Below are positions 17,213 to 25,739 of a stretch of DNA of 64,000 nt, in pieces (the first letter of the stretch is position 1; each line of letters begins with the position of its first letter). The stretch covers positions 3,528 to 67,527 of the forward strand of contig CAJUMB010000012.1 of NCBI GenBank assembly GCA_910587105.1, given 5' to 3'. The position numbers and the translations under genes were made by a program. The notes beneath the pieces are model-generated. The model was not told the DNA's origin. It saw nothing but the letters and a program-made list of their open reading frames with translations, and ran no database searches. This stretch comes from an uncultured Lachnospiraceae bacterium (GTDB taxonomy: Bacteria; Bacillota; Clostridia; Lachnospirales; Lachnospiraceae).

Positions 17213-17333
17213 ATTTCACCTCGCTTGTTTTTCTCTACAATATTATACTAAAAAAAACGAATATGTTAAAAAAAATTACAAATCTTCGACAATTTCCACC
17301 ACATATTTAACATAATATCCGGACAACACCTTC

Positions 17334-17380
17334 AAAAATAGCCGTTCCCAAGCTCTGCAGCGGGCAGGACGGCTATTTTT
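17334..17380 (-). terminator. Rho-independent terminator of the PucR-type gene
   Basis: AAAAATAGCCGT and ACGGCTATTTTT flank a loop of about 23 bases. A/T tracts on both sides allow action on either strand; it lies nine bases after the stop at 17389. Confidence 0.75.
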
Positions 17381-17388
17381 CTCCATAT

Positions 17389-18903
17389 TCAATATTTTAA
17401 AATTTCAAAGGAAATCATCAGGTACAGACAGGTATCATAGTCGTTAAGATTTACCCCTGTCAGCTGGCGGATGCGGTCCAGACGCACCAGAAATGTGGTT
17501 CTGTGTATATCCAGCAGCTTGGATGTCCTGGTAATATTCTGCTGCTCCTGCAGAAAAATTTTCAGACTCTTCAGCAGATGAGCCTCATTTTTGGCGTCAT
17601 ACTCTTTCAAAACAGCAATGGCAGGATGGCAGATATCTTCCGCTGTAAATTCACAGGTACACTGTTCCATCATATAGGGAACCACATAATCCGCAAACGA
17701 ATAGTACCACTGAGTGCTGTCAATCCTCTCTCCTATCTGGAGAGCTCTTTCTGCCTCCAGAAAATACCTGTGAAGTTTTCCCAGATCTGAAAATATGTTA
17801 CTGATTCCCGCTTTACACAATGTCTCACGCAGAAAATACGGCAGCTGGTTCTCATATACATCATCTTTGTTCTTGGAGCGGTCCAAATTGCGGATGCAGA
17901 TAAAACGGTTCTTCTTCTGCACAACATAACAGTCACAGAATAAACTTTTGATCTGTACTCTGTAATAATTCATGCCCACGCCTTCACTGGCACCATCCTG
18001 AAACTGAAACAGAATCACCTGGAATTTATGTTCAATCTTCCATTGGTACTGCTCAGCACAGCGGCGGAGATCCCGTATATTTACCGCATTTCCCTGTATG
18101 AGACTGCAAACCAGATCGTACCACTCTTTCCTGTACTGCACTAACTGTCCCTGATGGAAATAGTCTTCATATACATCGGAAATACAGGTGCCGAAATCAT
18201 GGATTAATTTCCATATGCCATGAGCCTTCTGATGGCTTTCCACATTGGAAACCAAACGGGCCTGATACTGGCCATTAATTTTAAAATTATAACAATAATA
18301 CCACTCCTGCTTTTCATCCAGGTACAAAAATGCATCATCATATTCGGCACAGTTGTGGAAATCTTCGTCCGCAATCAGCTCATTTACCCGGCCAAGGGAC
18401 ACCATCTTTCCGTGGTCCACCCACCAGTTGGATTCGGAAAAGCGGTAACATATCCCAGCTATTTCCATGGATTGCGTAGCTACGCAGGCTGTAATTTTGT
18501 AAAAATCATACAGGGTATCTACCAGACTGTCCAGGCTCTCCCTCTGTCTGACCAGTGTCTCCACCTGGATGTACCACTGAAAGTATTGGTGAAAGGTATG
18601 CTGGACAAGTCCTGCAATTTCGTAGAGAGTAATGCTGTCTGACACAGAAATCCAGTACAGCTCCTGCCCTTTTAGTTCTTCCTCCTGAATCCATCCTGTA
18701 CAGATTACAAATTTCTTTCTCCAAATAGCCAGATCCTGCAGCAGCTTTTCTTTCTGAATCACATACAGCACATGGCTGCGGGGCATCCCCTGCTCCCAGA
18801 GTTCATATGATTCCACAGGAAAATCCTGCTGTGCGCTGATGTTTGTCTGGATAGATGTATCCAGAGACAATGAATATACAATAATACCAGCTGTAATATC
18901 CAT
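17389..18903 (-). CDS. PucR-type transcriptional regulator (CdaR/PucR C-terminal helix-turn-helix)
   Basis: 504-residue regulator. The C terminus has the PucR/HTH_30 arrangement: LLKSLKIFLQEQQNITRTS, then KLLDIHRTTFLVRLDRIRQLTGVNLND, the recognition helix region. The central part resembles the GGDEF-like or CdaR sensory region of this family; the N-terminal 280 residues are not assigned and no membrane segment is seen. Relatives respond to small metabolites such as purines or sugar acids. The ATG at 18903 has GAGGA about ten bases upstream and is preferred to a TTG at 18924 with no ribosome site. It stands alone, so the target genes are unknown. Confidence 0.75.
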   Translation of the reverse strand: MDITAGIIVYSLSLDTSIQTNISAQQDFPVESYELWEQGMPRSHVLYVIQKEKLLQDLAIWRKKFVICTGWIQEEELKGQELYWISVSDSITLYEIAGLVQHTFHQYFQWYIQVETLVRQRESLDSLVDTLYDFYKITACVATQSMEIAGICYRFSESNWWVDHGKMVSLGRVNELIADEDFHNCAEYDDAFLYLDEKQEWYYCYNFKINGQYQARLVSNVESHQKAHGIWKLIHDFGTCISDVYEDYFHQGQLVQYRKEWYDLVCSLIQGNAVNIRDLRRCAEQYQWKIEHKFQVILFQFQDGASEGVGMNYYRVQIKSLFCDCYVVQKKNRFICIRNLDRSKNKDDVYENQLPYFLRETLCKAGISNIFSDLGKLHRYFLEAERALQIGERIDSTQWYYSFADYVVPYMMEQCTCEFTAEDICHPAIAVLKEYDAKNEAHLLKSLKIFLQEQQNITRTSKLLDIHRTTFLVRLDRIRQLTGVNLNDYDTCLYLMISFEILKY

Positions 18904-18966
18904 AATGGGTAATTCCTCGTTCAATCTAAATTAACACGTCTACGGCGCTCCCTCTAATATATTCTT

Positions 18967-18995
18967 ACTATAACAAAAAGAAGGCACTTTATCAA
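18967..18995 (-). promoter_or_regulatory. Promoter of the PucR-type gene
   Basis: On the minus strand, TTGATA (18990-18995) and TATAGT (18967-18972) with a 17-base spacer, about 60 bases upstream of the ATG at 18903. Confidence 0.6.
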
Positions 18996-19000
18996 CTGCT

Positions 19001-19049
19001 AAAAAACCACAGAGAATACTGCCTCACTAAAGGGGAGTTTCTCTGTGGC
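19001..19049 (-). terminator. Rho-independent terminator of the surface locus
   Basis: On the minus strand CCACAGAGA ... TCTCTGTGG is followed by TTTTTT. It lies 15 bases after the stop of the 19064-20620 gene, the last gene of the surface cluster. Confidence 0.85.
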
Positions 19050-19063
19050 TTTGTATTGTTTTA

Positions 19064-20620
19064 TTATCTTATATATCCGAATGGAAGGCTGCCGTAAGAT
19101 ACATTAAAAAGGTACAATCCATTGGCATAGGAAATCTCCGGGTCGAATACCATTCCTCCATATTCACACCAGGAATGAGGAGTATACCCGCCGCTGGCAG
19201 AGGCACACTGTCCTGCAATACAGATCATGCCCTCATATCCCACCGCTTTGGCCAGATAGCAGAAAGCCGCCGCGAAATCATAACAGTTTCCTCTCCTGGT
19301 GGTAAGCATCTTATAAGCGTGATAGGGTTCCCATCCCCTGGGCGGCCATACCGGACCTCCCATGTAGCCGCAGTTACGCACCACATAATTGAAGCAGGTC
19401 TGCAGTTTCGTACCATTGCTCATAGCCGCTGTCACACCCACACCATTTAAAATATTAGATCCCCTCGTTCCCTGAGGCGTCACAAAATAATAGTTATTTC
19501 CCTGCTTTGCAATGGTACTGCGGTCCAAAGTGCCGGAGCTTGTAAAACAGTAATATGTCTTTCCGATTTTTGTCCAGCCTGCAGCCATCCGTCCGTTTGC
19601 TTTGAAATAATACTGCCTGCCGCCAATACTTGCCCATTTATCAGCATACATTACGCCTTTATTACTGAAATAATAAGACTTGCCGTTAATCTTCTGCCAT
19701 CCGGTCTTTTTCACAACATAGTGCTTTTTGCTAAAATAATACTGTCTCTTTTTAATGGATTTCCATCCTGTATAGCTGGCCCGCTTTCCAGATGTGCCGT
19801 AGTAATATTTTTTCTTATTTACTGTCTTGAAACAGCTTTTATAGGGAATGCCTTTCTTATTCAAATAATACCAGCTGCCGTTGATTTTCCTGGAATTGAC
19901 CAGGCTGCTGTTATATTTCCCGTCTTTGTTGAAATACCACCAGGCACCATTGCTCTGGCGGACCCATTTGCTGGTATAAGGGACAGAAGACTTATTTAAG
20001 TAAAAGTAAGAACCGTTGATTTTCTGCAGACCCGTTTTGCCCACATCCTGCTGTCCCATATTGTTAAAATAAAACCAGCTGCTGCTGACCTTCATCCAGC
20101 AATTCCGCACAGCCATGCCCAGCGTAGTCTGATTGGGAGTGACGGTTACTGTACTCTGGACTGCCTTAGACTGAGGGGTGAAATAATATCGTATCCCCTG
20201 AATCACTTTGGTATCTGTAATCATATTGCCCTGGGCATCAAAAGCATAATAATACCCCGGAGCTGTCCCCAGCTGAAGCACTCCGTCGGCCAGCGTATAA
20301 TACGCTGTCTGCCCCTCAACAGTCCTGGTTTTCACCAAACGGTAAATGCCGCCGCCAGCCTCACTGTATTCCCAGAGCGGATTGGCGATGGTCTTGAGGC
20401 CCTGGCTGTTGGTTCCCTCCACTGCCTGATAAGGCTCGTCTGCCGTGGGGTCTTTATCCGGAGCCTCCGGGCTGTCCGCTCCTGTATCTCTTGTATCAGA
20501 GACAGCCGCTGTCCGTATCTCTGCTGTCCGCCAGTCATTCTGCCCAGCTGCCAAAACCACTGACGGCACGGCAAGACAGAGACTGCACAGGATAATACCT
20601 GCGATCCATTTCCTTTTCAT
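19064..20620 (-). CDS. Secreted cell-wall-binding repeat protein with C-terminal transglutaminase-like domain
   Basis: 518-residue exported protein. A signal peptide (IAGIILCSLCLAVPSVVLA) is followed by a short Asp/Pro-rich segment. From about 90 to 390 come at least a dozen choline-binding-like repeats of the form GWxKINGKSYYFxxxG (for example GWQKINGKSYYFSNKG and WASIGGRQYYFKANGR). The last 130 residues form a transglutaminase-like domain with Cys in RRGNCYDFAAAFCYLAK, His in TPHSWCEYGG and Asp in MVFDPEIS. The repeats should attach the protein to the wall or to its glycopolymers. It is the last gene of the surface locus. A close domain twin is encoded at 24155. GGAAAGGGAAG precedes the ATG. 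Confidence 0.87.
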   Translation of the reverse strand: MKRKWIAGIILCSLCLAVPSVVLAAGQNDWRTAEIRTAAVSDTRDTGADSPEAPDKDPTADEPYQAVEGTNSQGLKTIANPLWEYSEAGGGIYRLVKTRTVEGQTAYYTLADGVLQLGTAPGYYYAFDAQGNMITDTKVIQGIRYYFTPQSKAVQSTVTVTPNQTTLGMAVRNCWMKVSSSWFYFNNMGQQDVGKTGLQKINGSYFYLNKSSVPYTSKWVRQSNGAWWYFNKDGKYNSSLVNSRKINGSWYYLNKKGIPYKSCFKTVNKKKYYYGTSGKRASYTGWKSIKKRQYYFSKKHYVVKKTGWQKINGKSYYFSNKGVMYADKWASIGGRQYYFKANGRMAAGWTKIGKTYYCFTSSGTLDRSTIAKQGNNYYFVTPQGTRGSNILNGVGVTAAMSNGTKLQTCFNYVVRNCGYMGGPVWPPRGWEPYHAYKMLTTRRGNCYDFAAAFCYLAKAVGYEGMICIAGQCASASGGYTPHSWCEYGGMVFDPEISYANGLYLFNVSYGSLPFGYIR

Positions 20621-20643
20621 AATATTCTTCCCTTTCCTTGAAT

Positions 20644-21321
20644 TTATTCTATACTTGTCACAGTTCTAATTCCATTTTCTTCATAAGTAATAACGCTGAA
20701 ATCCGGATAAGTATACTGCACATCCTCTCCCGGACCATTACAGCTCGGCATCCTGTTCTCTCCCTGAGGCTGTCCAATGGCTCCAATGAGTTCTTCCATA
20801 GTTCTTCCGATATATCCCTGGGCAACTGTGCGCGCGTCCTCCTGGGGAGCTGCGCCTGCATTATCCTGAGGTATATTCTGCTCAGTAATGGCCTGTTCCG
20901 CTGCCAGCCTCCGGGCCTCTTCCTCTTGCAGACGTGCCTGCTCTTCTGCTGCCAGCCGTTCCTGTTCGGCCCTGGCCTGGGCTTCGGCCTGGGCACGGGC
21001 TTCGGCTATTGCTCTCTCTTCTGCCGCTGCCTGCGCCGCATCCGGTGTTTCCCCTGCCACTGTCTCCTGGGCTTTTTTCTTGCTTTTCTTCTTTTTCTTC
21101 TTTTTCTCTACAGGATCTTTTGATGTGGTATCATCAGAATCTGAGGAGGACTGAGCTTCCGAAACGGTTTCTGTTGGCTCAGGCGTTTCTGTTTCTGGAG
21201 CTGCCGTCTCTGTGACAGTCTCTGCTGCTGTTGTCTTTGGTTCTTCTTTCTTTCCCCCACATCCGCTGACCGTGACCGCCATCAATGCGGACAGGAATAA
21301 CACTACACTCTTTCTTCTCAT
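20644..21321 (-). CDS. Lipoprotein with coiled coil and C-terminal BamE-like domain
   Basis: 225-residue lipoprotein: signal segment and lipobox VSGCG (Cys about residue 21). Next comes a Thr/Glu/Pro-rich linker, a Lys run (EKKKKKKKSKKK), an Ala/Glu/Arg-rich coiled coil (about 95-150) and a compact C-terminal domain. The last reads GYIGRTMEELIGAIGQPQGE, then MPSCNGPGEDVQYTYPDFSV, then TYEENG. IGxxxEELIxxxGxP is typical of BamE/SmpA-type folds. The same C-terminal motif ends the protein at 25013. It lies six bases after the AlgJ-like gene, hence co-transcribed. Function unknown; a surface scaffold is an inference. Confidence 0.75.
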   Translation of the reverse strand: MRRKSVVLFLSALMAVTVSGCGGKKEEPKTTAAETVTETAAPETETPEPTETVSEAQSSSDSDDTTSKDPVEKKKKKKKSKKKAQETVAGETPDAAQAAAEERAIAEARAQAEAQARAEQERLAAEEQARLQEEEARRLAAEQAITEQNIPQDNAGAAPQEDARTVAQGYIGRTMEELIGAIGQPQGENRMPSCNGPGEDVQYTYPDFSVITYEENGIRTVTSIE

Positions 21322-21327
21322 AACTCT

Positions 21328-22737
21328 CTACCCCTTTGTAAATGAATTGATATAACCGGAAGTTACCCACACGCCGTTATTTCTGCACAGCACTTCCATA
21401 ATATAAGTTCCTGGTTCCAGCTGTTCTTGTAAAAGATACATGCCATAACCGTATTCCTTTTCTTCTCTGTTTTGCCTGTTCAACGGAAACGCCTCGTAGA
21501 TGACTGTGCGCTCCGGTGAGACGCATCGGACATAAATTTCTGAATCTGTATCCAGAGCATCCCCTTTCAGTGTCCCGCTGACTTTCACATATTTCTCGTC
21601 TTCCTCCACTTCCATGGTCTGCCCGGGAATCTCCTCCTGCCCCCATTCTTGGTAATCTCTCACAGGAGCCGGCATCCGCGGCGCCTCCTTTGCCAGTATA
21701 TCCAGATGGCGTTCTACAATCTCGAAAATCAGAGTATCCGCCTCTTCCTCTGTCAGAGCATCCACCGGGTAGGGCACGGTTCTGCTGAAATATCCTTTCC
21801 CGTATTCTTCTGCCAGAAAAGGAGTCAAAGAATTGCCAAATGAATCCCGGAAAACAACTGCGCTTCTCTCTTTCTCCGGATTTTCTGTATGAATGCTCAT
21901 ATCCTCCGTGCTCTTAAATCCCTCCTGATAAGAGAAGGCAAACGCTTTCTCATAGTACACATTCGCGTCTTTCTTCCTGCCCAGCGGATAGACCATCTCA
22001 TATAGATCTCCGTCAAAATCTTCCCTCACTTCGTAAGGAATCTCTTCATAATCGGTATGCCCCTGACCCAGACCATCCAAAATTACTCCCGCAGCCAAAG
22101 CCGCACCTTTATTATTCCAGTGAGAATCCAGACGGTGATAGAGAACTTCATCTTCTCTGTCAAATGCCTCTTTCAAATCCGCATAAGGAATACCCGCTTC
22201 TGCTATCCTCTCCTGCAGCAGTTCCAGATCGCCTTTCTCACAAATCTTCCTATAATAATAGGGCATGTACTGGGGATACAGCGTATTTTTATTGGGGGCT
22301 GTGGTGAATATAAATGCCCCGCCCTGACTTTCTACGTACTCCTGAATCAAGGCAAGCACCCGGGTGGTCCCGTATAATTCCCGTTCATCCAGGGATACCT
22401 TTCCCTGATAAGAATCCAGAGAGTCCGCGTAAAAGTAATATCCATCCGTCCCCTGAATCACAGAATCCTCACCAGCCATCCCAAATACTTTTCCCTTTAT
22501 AAAAGAATTTGCCTGTATCATCTCCCACCGGAAGGCAAAATGGTCGGAAAAATATTCCCCCAGTTCCGATAAAAAATGAACATTCCACCGTCCATTTTCC
22601 TGGATATGGGGAAACGGAGAGAGCATCTGCTTCTGGTTTACATCCTGGCGTTGGTAAAAGACCATCCCCAGCAGGGGAATCCACAGAACTGCAAAAAATA
22701 TCCTGCAGTAAACCCGATAACTTCGTTTCTTATCCAT
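21328..22737 (-). CDS. AlgJ/AlgX-like (DHHW) SGNH-fold protein of polysaccharide O-acetylation
   Basis: 469-residue protein with an N-terminal membrane anchor (VYCRIFFAVLWIPLLGMVFY) and an extracellular SGNH-like domain. The key motifs are HRLDSHWNNKGA (the Asp-x-His pair of AlgJ/AlgX) and VFRDSFGNSL (the nucleophile Ser), in the order seen in AlgJ/AlgX. These proteins take acetyl groups from an MBOAT partner and pass them to a polysaccharide outside the cell. The MBOAT gene is directly upstream (12 bases). The last 110 residues look like a beta-rich accessory region. AGGAGGGG precedes the ATG. Confidence 0.83.
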   Translation of the reverse strand: MDKKRSYRVYCRIFFAVLWIPLLGMVFYQRQDVNQKQMLSPFPHIQENGRWNVHFLSELGEYFSDHFAFRWEMIQANSFIKGKVFGMAGEDSVIQGTDGYYFYADSLDSYQGKVSLDERELYGTTRVLALIQEYVESQGGAFIFTTAPNKNTLYPQYMPYYYRKICEKGDLELLQERIAEAGIPYADLKEAFDREDEVLYHRLDSHWNNKGAALAAGVILDGLGQGHTDYEEIPYEVREDFDGDLYEMVYPLGRKKDANVYYEKAFAFSYQEGFKSTEDMSIHTENPEKERSAVVFRDSFGNSLTPFLAEEYGKGYFSRTVPYPVDALTEEEADTLIFEIVERHLDILAKEAPRMPAPVRDYQEWGQEEIPGQTMEVEEDEKYVKVSGTLKGDALDTDSEIYVRCVSPERTVIYEAFPLNRQNREEKEYGYGMYLLQEQLEPGTYIMEVLCRNNGVWVTSGYINSFTKG

Positions 22738-22749
22738 CTGCCCCTCCTG

Positions 22750-24135
22750 TCAAAATCTGAAATAAATGAACGGATTATAAGCGTCCGCCGAGAGCCTGCA
22801 CACACACAAGGCAAACAGCGCCATACAGGCAATATAAGACAGGCCGTGAAGCTTTTGGATTCCCTCCAGTTTCTTTTTCACAGGCACAGCACAGACCAGC
22901 CCTGCGGCAAATGTCACAAGATACAGCGGATTTAAAATACTGATACAGTTGGCTGCACTCTCCGGAGTGAAGGAAAAACCTGTGAACATCATTCGAAACA
23001 TCATCCCCGCCTGAGCCATATTTTCCGCACGGAAAATCACAAAGGCCAGTACTGCCGCCAGTACTGCATACAGCTGCCGCAGCCATCGGATTTTACATTT
23101 TTTAACGGGAAGAATGGTATCTTCTAAAATGAGAAATGCCCCGTGCACCAGGCCCCATATTACAAATGTCCACTGGGCACCATGCCAGAGACCCGTGCAA
23201 AAAAATACAATGACTTTATTCAAATATGTACGTGCCGTTCCCCTGCGGCTGCCTCCCAGCGGAATATACAGATATTCCTTGAACCAGGTGGACAAAGAGA
23301 TATGCCATCTTCTCCAGAAATCCTGCATACTGTCCGCATAATAGGGATACTGAAAGTTTTCCCGAAAGTGGAAACCGAACATCTCTCCCAGTCCGATTGC
23401 CATATCACTGTAGCCGCCGAAATCGTAGTAAATCTGCAGTGCATAGGACAGGGCACCGATCCATGCACTGGCTGCGTTCAGCCCCTGGGCGGGAAGACTG
23501 AATACATAGTCTGCCGCCAGACCCATGGTATTAGATATCAGAACTTTTTTCGCCAGACCCATAGTAAATCTTCTGATTCCATGGGCAGTTCCCTCCGCAG
23601 TCTGCTTTCTGTTCTCTATTTCCTGCTCAATATCATGGTATTTCACAATGGGTCCCGCGATCAGCTGCGGAAAAAAAGAAATGTACAGCAGGACTCTTCC
23701 GTAATTTTTCTGAGGCTGCACATCCCCCCGGTAGACGTCAATCACATAAGACAGCGCCTGAAAAGTGAAAAAAGAGATGCCAATGGGCATATTAATATGC
23801 GGAACCGGAATGGATACTCCCAGAAGTATGTTCACATTTTCCAGAAAGAATCCTGTGTACTTAAACGCACACAGGATTCCCAAATTCAGAACAACTGCCA
23901 GTGCCAGTACCACCCCTGCATTTTTCCCGGATCTGGATACCAGAAGTCCCAACCCATAATTCATAACAGAAGACCCCAGCATTAACAGCACATAAACCGG
24001 TTCCCCATAAGCATAGAAAATCAGGCTGGCAAACACCAGAAACAAGTTCTTCCATTTAAGAGAAGGCAGTATGCCGTATACCAGAAACACCACCGGCAAA
24101 AACACAAATATAAATACTACACTGCTAAATACCAT
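22750..24135 (-). CDS. MBOAT-family O-acyltransferase (AlgI/PatA-like)
   Basis: 461-residue polytopic membrane protein that should move acetyl groups across the membrane for O-acetylation of a surface glycan or peptidoglycan. The N terminus VFSSVVFIFVFLPVVFLVYG and the region MPIGISFFTFQALSYVIDVY are typical of AlgI. FWRRWHISLSTWFKEYLYIPLGG and the invariant His in TGLWHGAQWTFVIWGLVHG are present. About ten to twelve membrane segments. It is coupled to the AlgJ-like gene (12 bases), as in alginate-type acetylation operons. DltB is a less likely alternative, as there are no dltA, dltC or dltD genes. The ribosome site is weak. Confidence 0.92.
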   Translation of the reverse strand: MVFSSVVFIFVFLPVVFLVYGILPSLKWKNLFLVFASLIFYAYGEPVYVLLMLGSSVMNYGLGLLVSRSGKNAGVVLALAVVLNLGILCAFKYTGFFLENVNILLGVSIPVPHINMPIGISFFTFQALSYVIDVYRGDVQPQKNYGRVLLYISFFPQLIAGPIVKYHDIEQEIENRKQTAEGTAHGIRRFTMGLAKKVLISNTMGLAADYVFSLPAQGLNAASAWIGALSYALQIYYDFGGYSDMAIGLGEMFGFHFRENFQYPYYADSMQDFWRRWHISLSTWFKEYLYIPLGGSRRGTARTYLNKVIVFFCTGLWHGAQWTFVIWGLVHGAFLILEDTILPVKKCKIRWLRQLYAVLAAVLAFVIFRAENMAQAGMMFRMMFTGFSFTPESAANCISILNPLYLVTFAAGLVCAVPVKKKLEGIQKLHGLSYIACMALFALCVCRLSADAYNPFIYFRF

Positions 24136-24154
24136 AATTCTTTAGTCCCGTCTA

Positions 24155-24943
24155 TCATACCTTTTTTCCAATCGTATAAACCACACGGCTGCTGGCTGTA
24201 TATTCTTTGTTATACAAATCGATCCCCATCGTCTGCTGTGTCTGTGGGTCATAAACTCTGCCGTTGATTTCTACCCATGCATGGTTAATCATATCCGCAC
24301 TGTCTTTAGAAATCTGTCCTGTGACGATTTTAGCACTATACCCGCACTTGCGGGCCAGCATGCCAAAAGCCGACGCATAACTGTAGCAATTTCCTTTTCT
24401 GCTGGTCAGCATTTCATAAGCATAACCCACTTCCCAGCCGGCAGTATCGGTGGAGCCAAATCTCCCCGCATACCCACATTTGAGCATATCATCATAACAG
24501 GCTTTTAATTTCTGCTCTTTGCTCTGTGAACTTTTTGTCACTCTGTCCATCACAGCCTGGACTGCAAAAATCAGTTTCACCCGTTCATTGCTCAGAGATG
24601 CCTGTCCCTTGGCGTTGAGCTTTATCCCATCCACTTTCTTATTCTTCGCCATAACTGCCTTCGAAGTAAAATAGTATGCTTTCCCGCCGATTTTGGTCCA
24701 TCCTACAGCAGCAGCTCCGTTTCCCTGGAAATAATATTTCTTTTTGCCAATGGTAACCCATTTATTCTTAGCCTTCTTACCTTTATTGTAATAGTAGTAT
24801 TTTCCTTTTTCCTTCTTCAGCCCCTTTTTCACGGCTTTTGCAGACACCTCCACCGGAGTCTGCAGCACATACAGCGGTGCTCCCATGGCTAACATCACTG
24901 CCAGCGCCAGCGCCATCCCTCTAAATTTTATCCATTGTTTCAT
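24155..24943 (-). CDS. Secreted cell-wall-binding repeat protein with transglutaminase-like domain (shorter twin)
   Basis: 262-residue exported protein. Signal peptide (MALALAVMLAMGAPLYVL...VSAKA), then three to four wall-binding repeats (GKYYYYNKGKKAKNKW, IGKKKYYFQGNG, GWTKIGGKAYYFTSKA). The C-terminal transglutaminase-like domain has Cys in SRKGNCYSYASAFGML, His in MINHAWVEINGR and Asp in VYDPQTQ. It is a shorter version of the protein at 19064, and the phrase YEMLTSRKGNCYSYA matches YKMLTTRRGNCYDFA there. Nineteen bases separate it from the MBOAT gene, so it may head the operon. GGGAGGG precedes the ATG. Confidence 0.85.
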   Translation of the reverse strand: MKQWIKFRGMALALAVMLAMGAPLYVLQTPVEVSAKAVKKGLKKEKGKYYYYNKGKKAKNKWVTIGKKKYYFQGNGAAAVGWTKIGGKAYYFTSKAVMAKNKKVDGIKLNAKGQASLSNERVKLIFAVQAVMDRVTKSSQSKEQKLKACYDDMLKCGYAGRFGSTDTAGWEVGYAYEMLTSRKGNCYSYASAFGMLARKCGYSAKIVTGQISKDSADMINHAWVEINGRVYDPQTQQTMGIDLYNKEYTASSRVVYTIGKKV

Positions 24944-25012
24944 TGGTAATCCCTCCCTCTAAAACCGAGTGTTCTCAAAACGTTTATGGTTTCCGTCCGT
25001 TTCATACCGGAT

Positions 25013-25627
25013 TCAGTCCACAATAACTCTGTTTTCCAGTACGGCAACTATTTTCTGTGAGCCGTTATATTCATAAGTAGATACCGTAAAGTTATCATAA
25101 TGGTAATTCACATCTTTCCCCGGCCCGAGACAGCTGGGCATAGTTTCTTTCTTCAGCGGACTGCCGGCCGCCTTTTTAAACGGCTTAAAGTCTTTTCCTT
25201 CCTTCGCAAGACTGCTGATGTTTTTCACCATTTTTCCTCCAGACGTGGTCTTCCATATCTTCCCCTTAATCATCACCGCGCGTCTAGAGGATCTTCCGTT
25301 GTACAAAAAATAATATTTTCCGCCGTTAATTTTTACGCTCCGTTCGGATACCATTCTACAGGCAGAATCAAAAAAATATCTGTACTTTCCGACTTTCTTA
25401 TAACCTTTATAAGCCTCTCCGTTCCTTCCGAAGTAATACTTATCTCCTTTGACCTGCATCCATTTATTTTTGACTATCCTGCCTTTATTATAATAATAAG
25501 TTTTCCCATCTGCTTTCTGCAGGCCGTTTTTCACTGCCGCCGAGGCTGTGGTGGAAAACGGCAGGGCAAACATCTGCAGAGCCATCATAAAAACCAGCGC
25601 CAGAGACAACGCCTTTTTCTTTTTCAT
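25013..25627 (-). CDS. Secreted wall-binding repeat protein with BamE-like C-terminal motif
   Basis: 204-residue exported protein: signal peptide (ALSLALVFMMALQMFALPFSTTASA), then choline-binding-like repeats such as ADGKTYYYNKGRIVKNKW and GDKYYFGRNGEAYKGY, and a C-terminal segment. The last contains MPSCLGPGKDVNYHYDNFTV and TYEYNG, almost the same as the end of the lipoprotein at 20644. The reading frame extends upstream to 25906, but AAGGAGG lies next to the ATG at 25627 and the signal peptide begins there. It lies 69 bases upstream of the 24943 start and probably belongs to the same surface regulon. Confidence 0.8.
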   Translation of the reverse strand: MKKKKALSLALVFMMALQMFALPFSTTASAAVKNGLQKADGKTYYYNKGRIVKNKWMQVKGDKYYFGRNGEAYKGYKKVGKYRYFFDSACRMVSERSVKINGGKYYFLYNGRSSRRAVMIKGKIWKTTSGGKMVKNISSLAKEGKDFKPFKKAAGSPLKKETMPSCLGPGKDVNYHYDNFTVSTYEYNGSQKIVAVLENRVIVD

Positions 25628-25739
25628 ATTTTTCCTCCTTTTTGTCAAAGTCCTTCTAACAACAATATATAGTAAAATTTTACGACATTCCTTCATATTT
25701 GTCAATAAACATGGGCGAAATGCCGGGAAATTTTCTCCA

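Noticed and set aside
19600..20100. Regular repeats on the DNA level, CRISPR-like at first sight
   Set aside because: They encode the wall-binding repeats of a secreted protein; spacing and sequence vary as in protein repeats.
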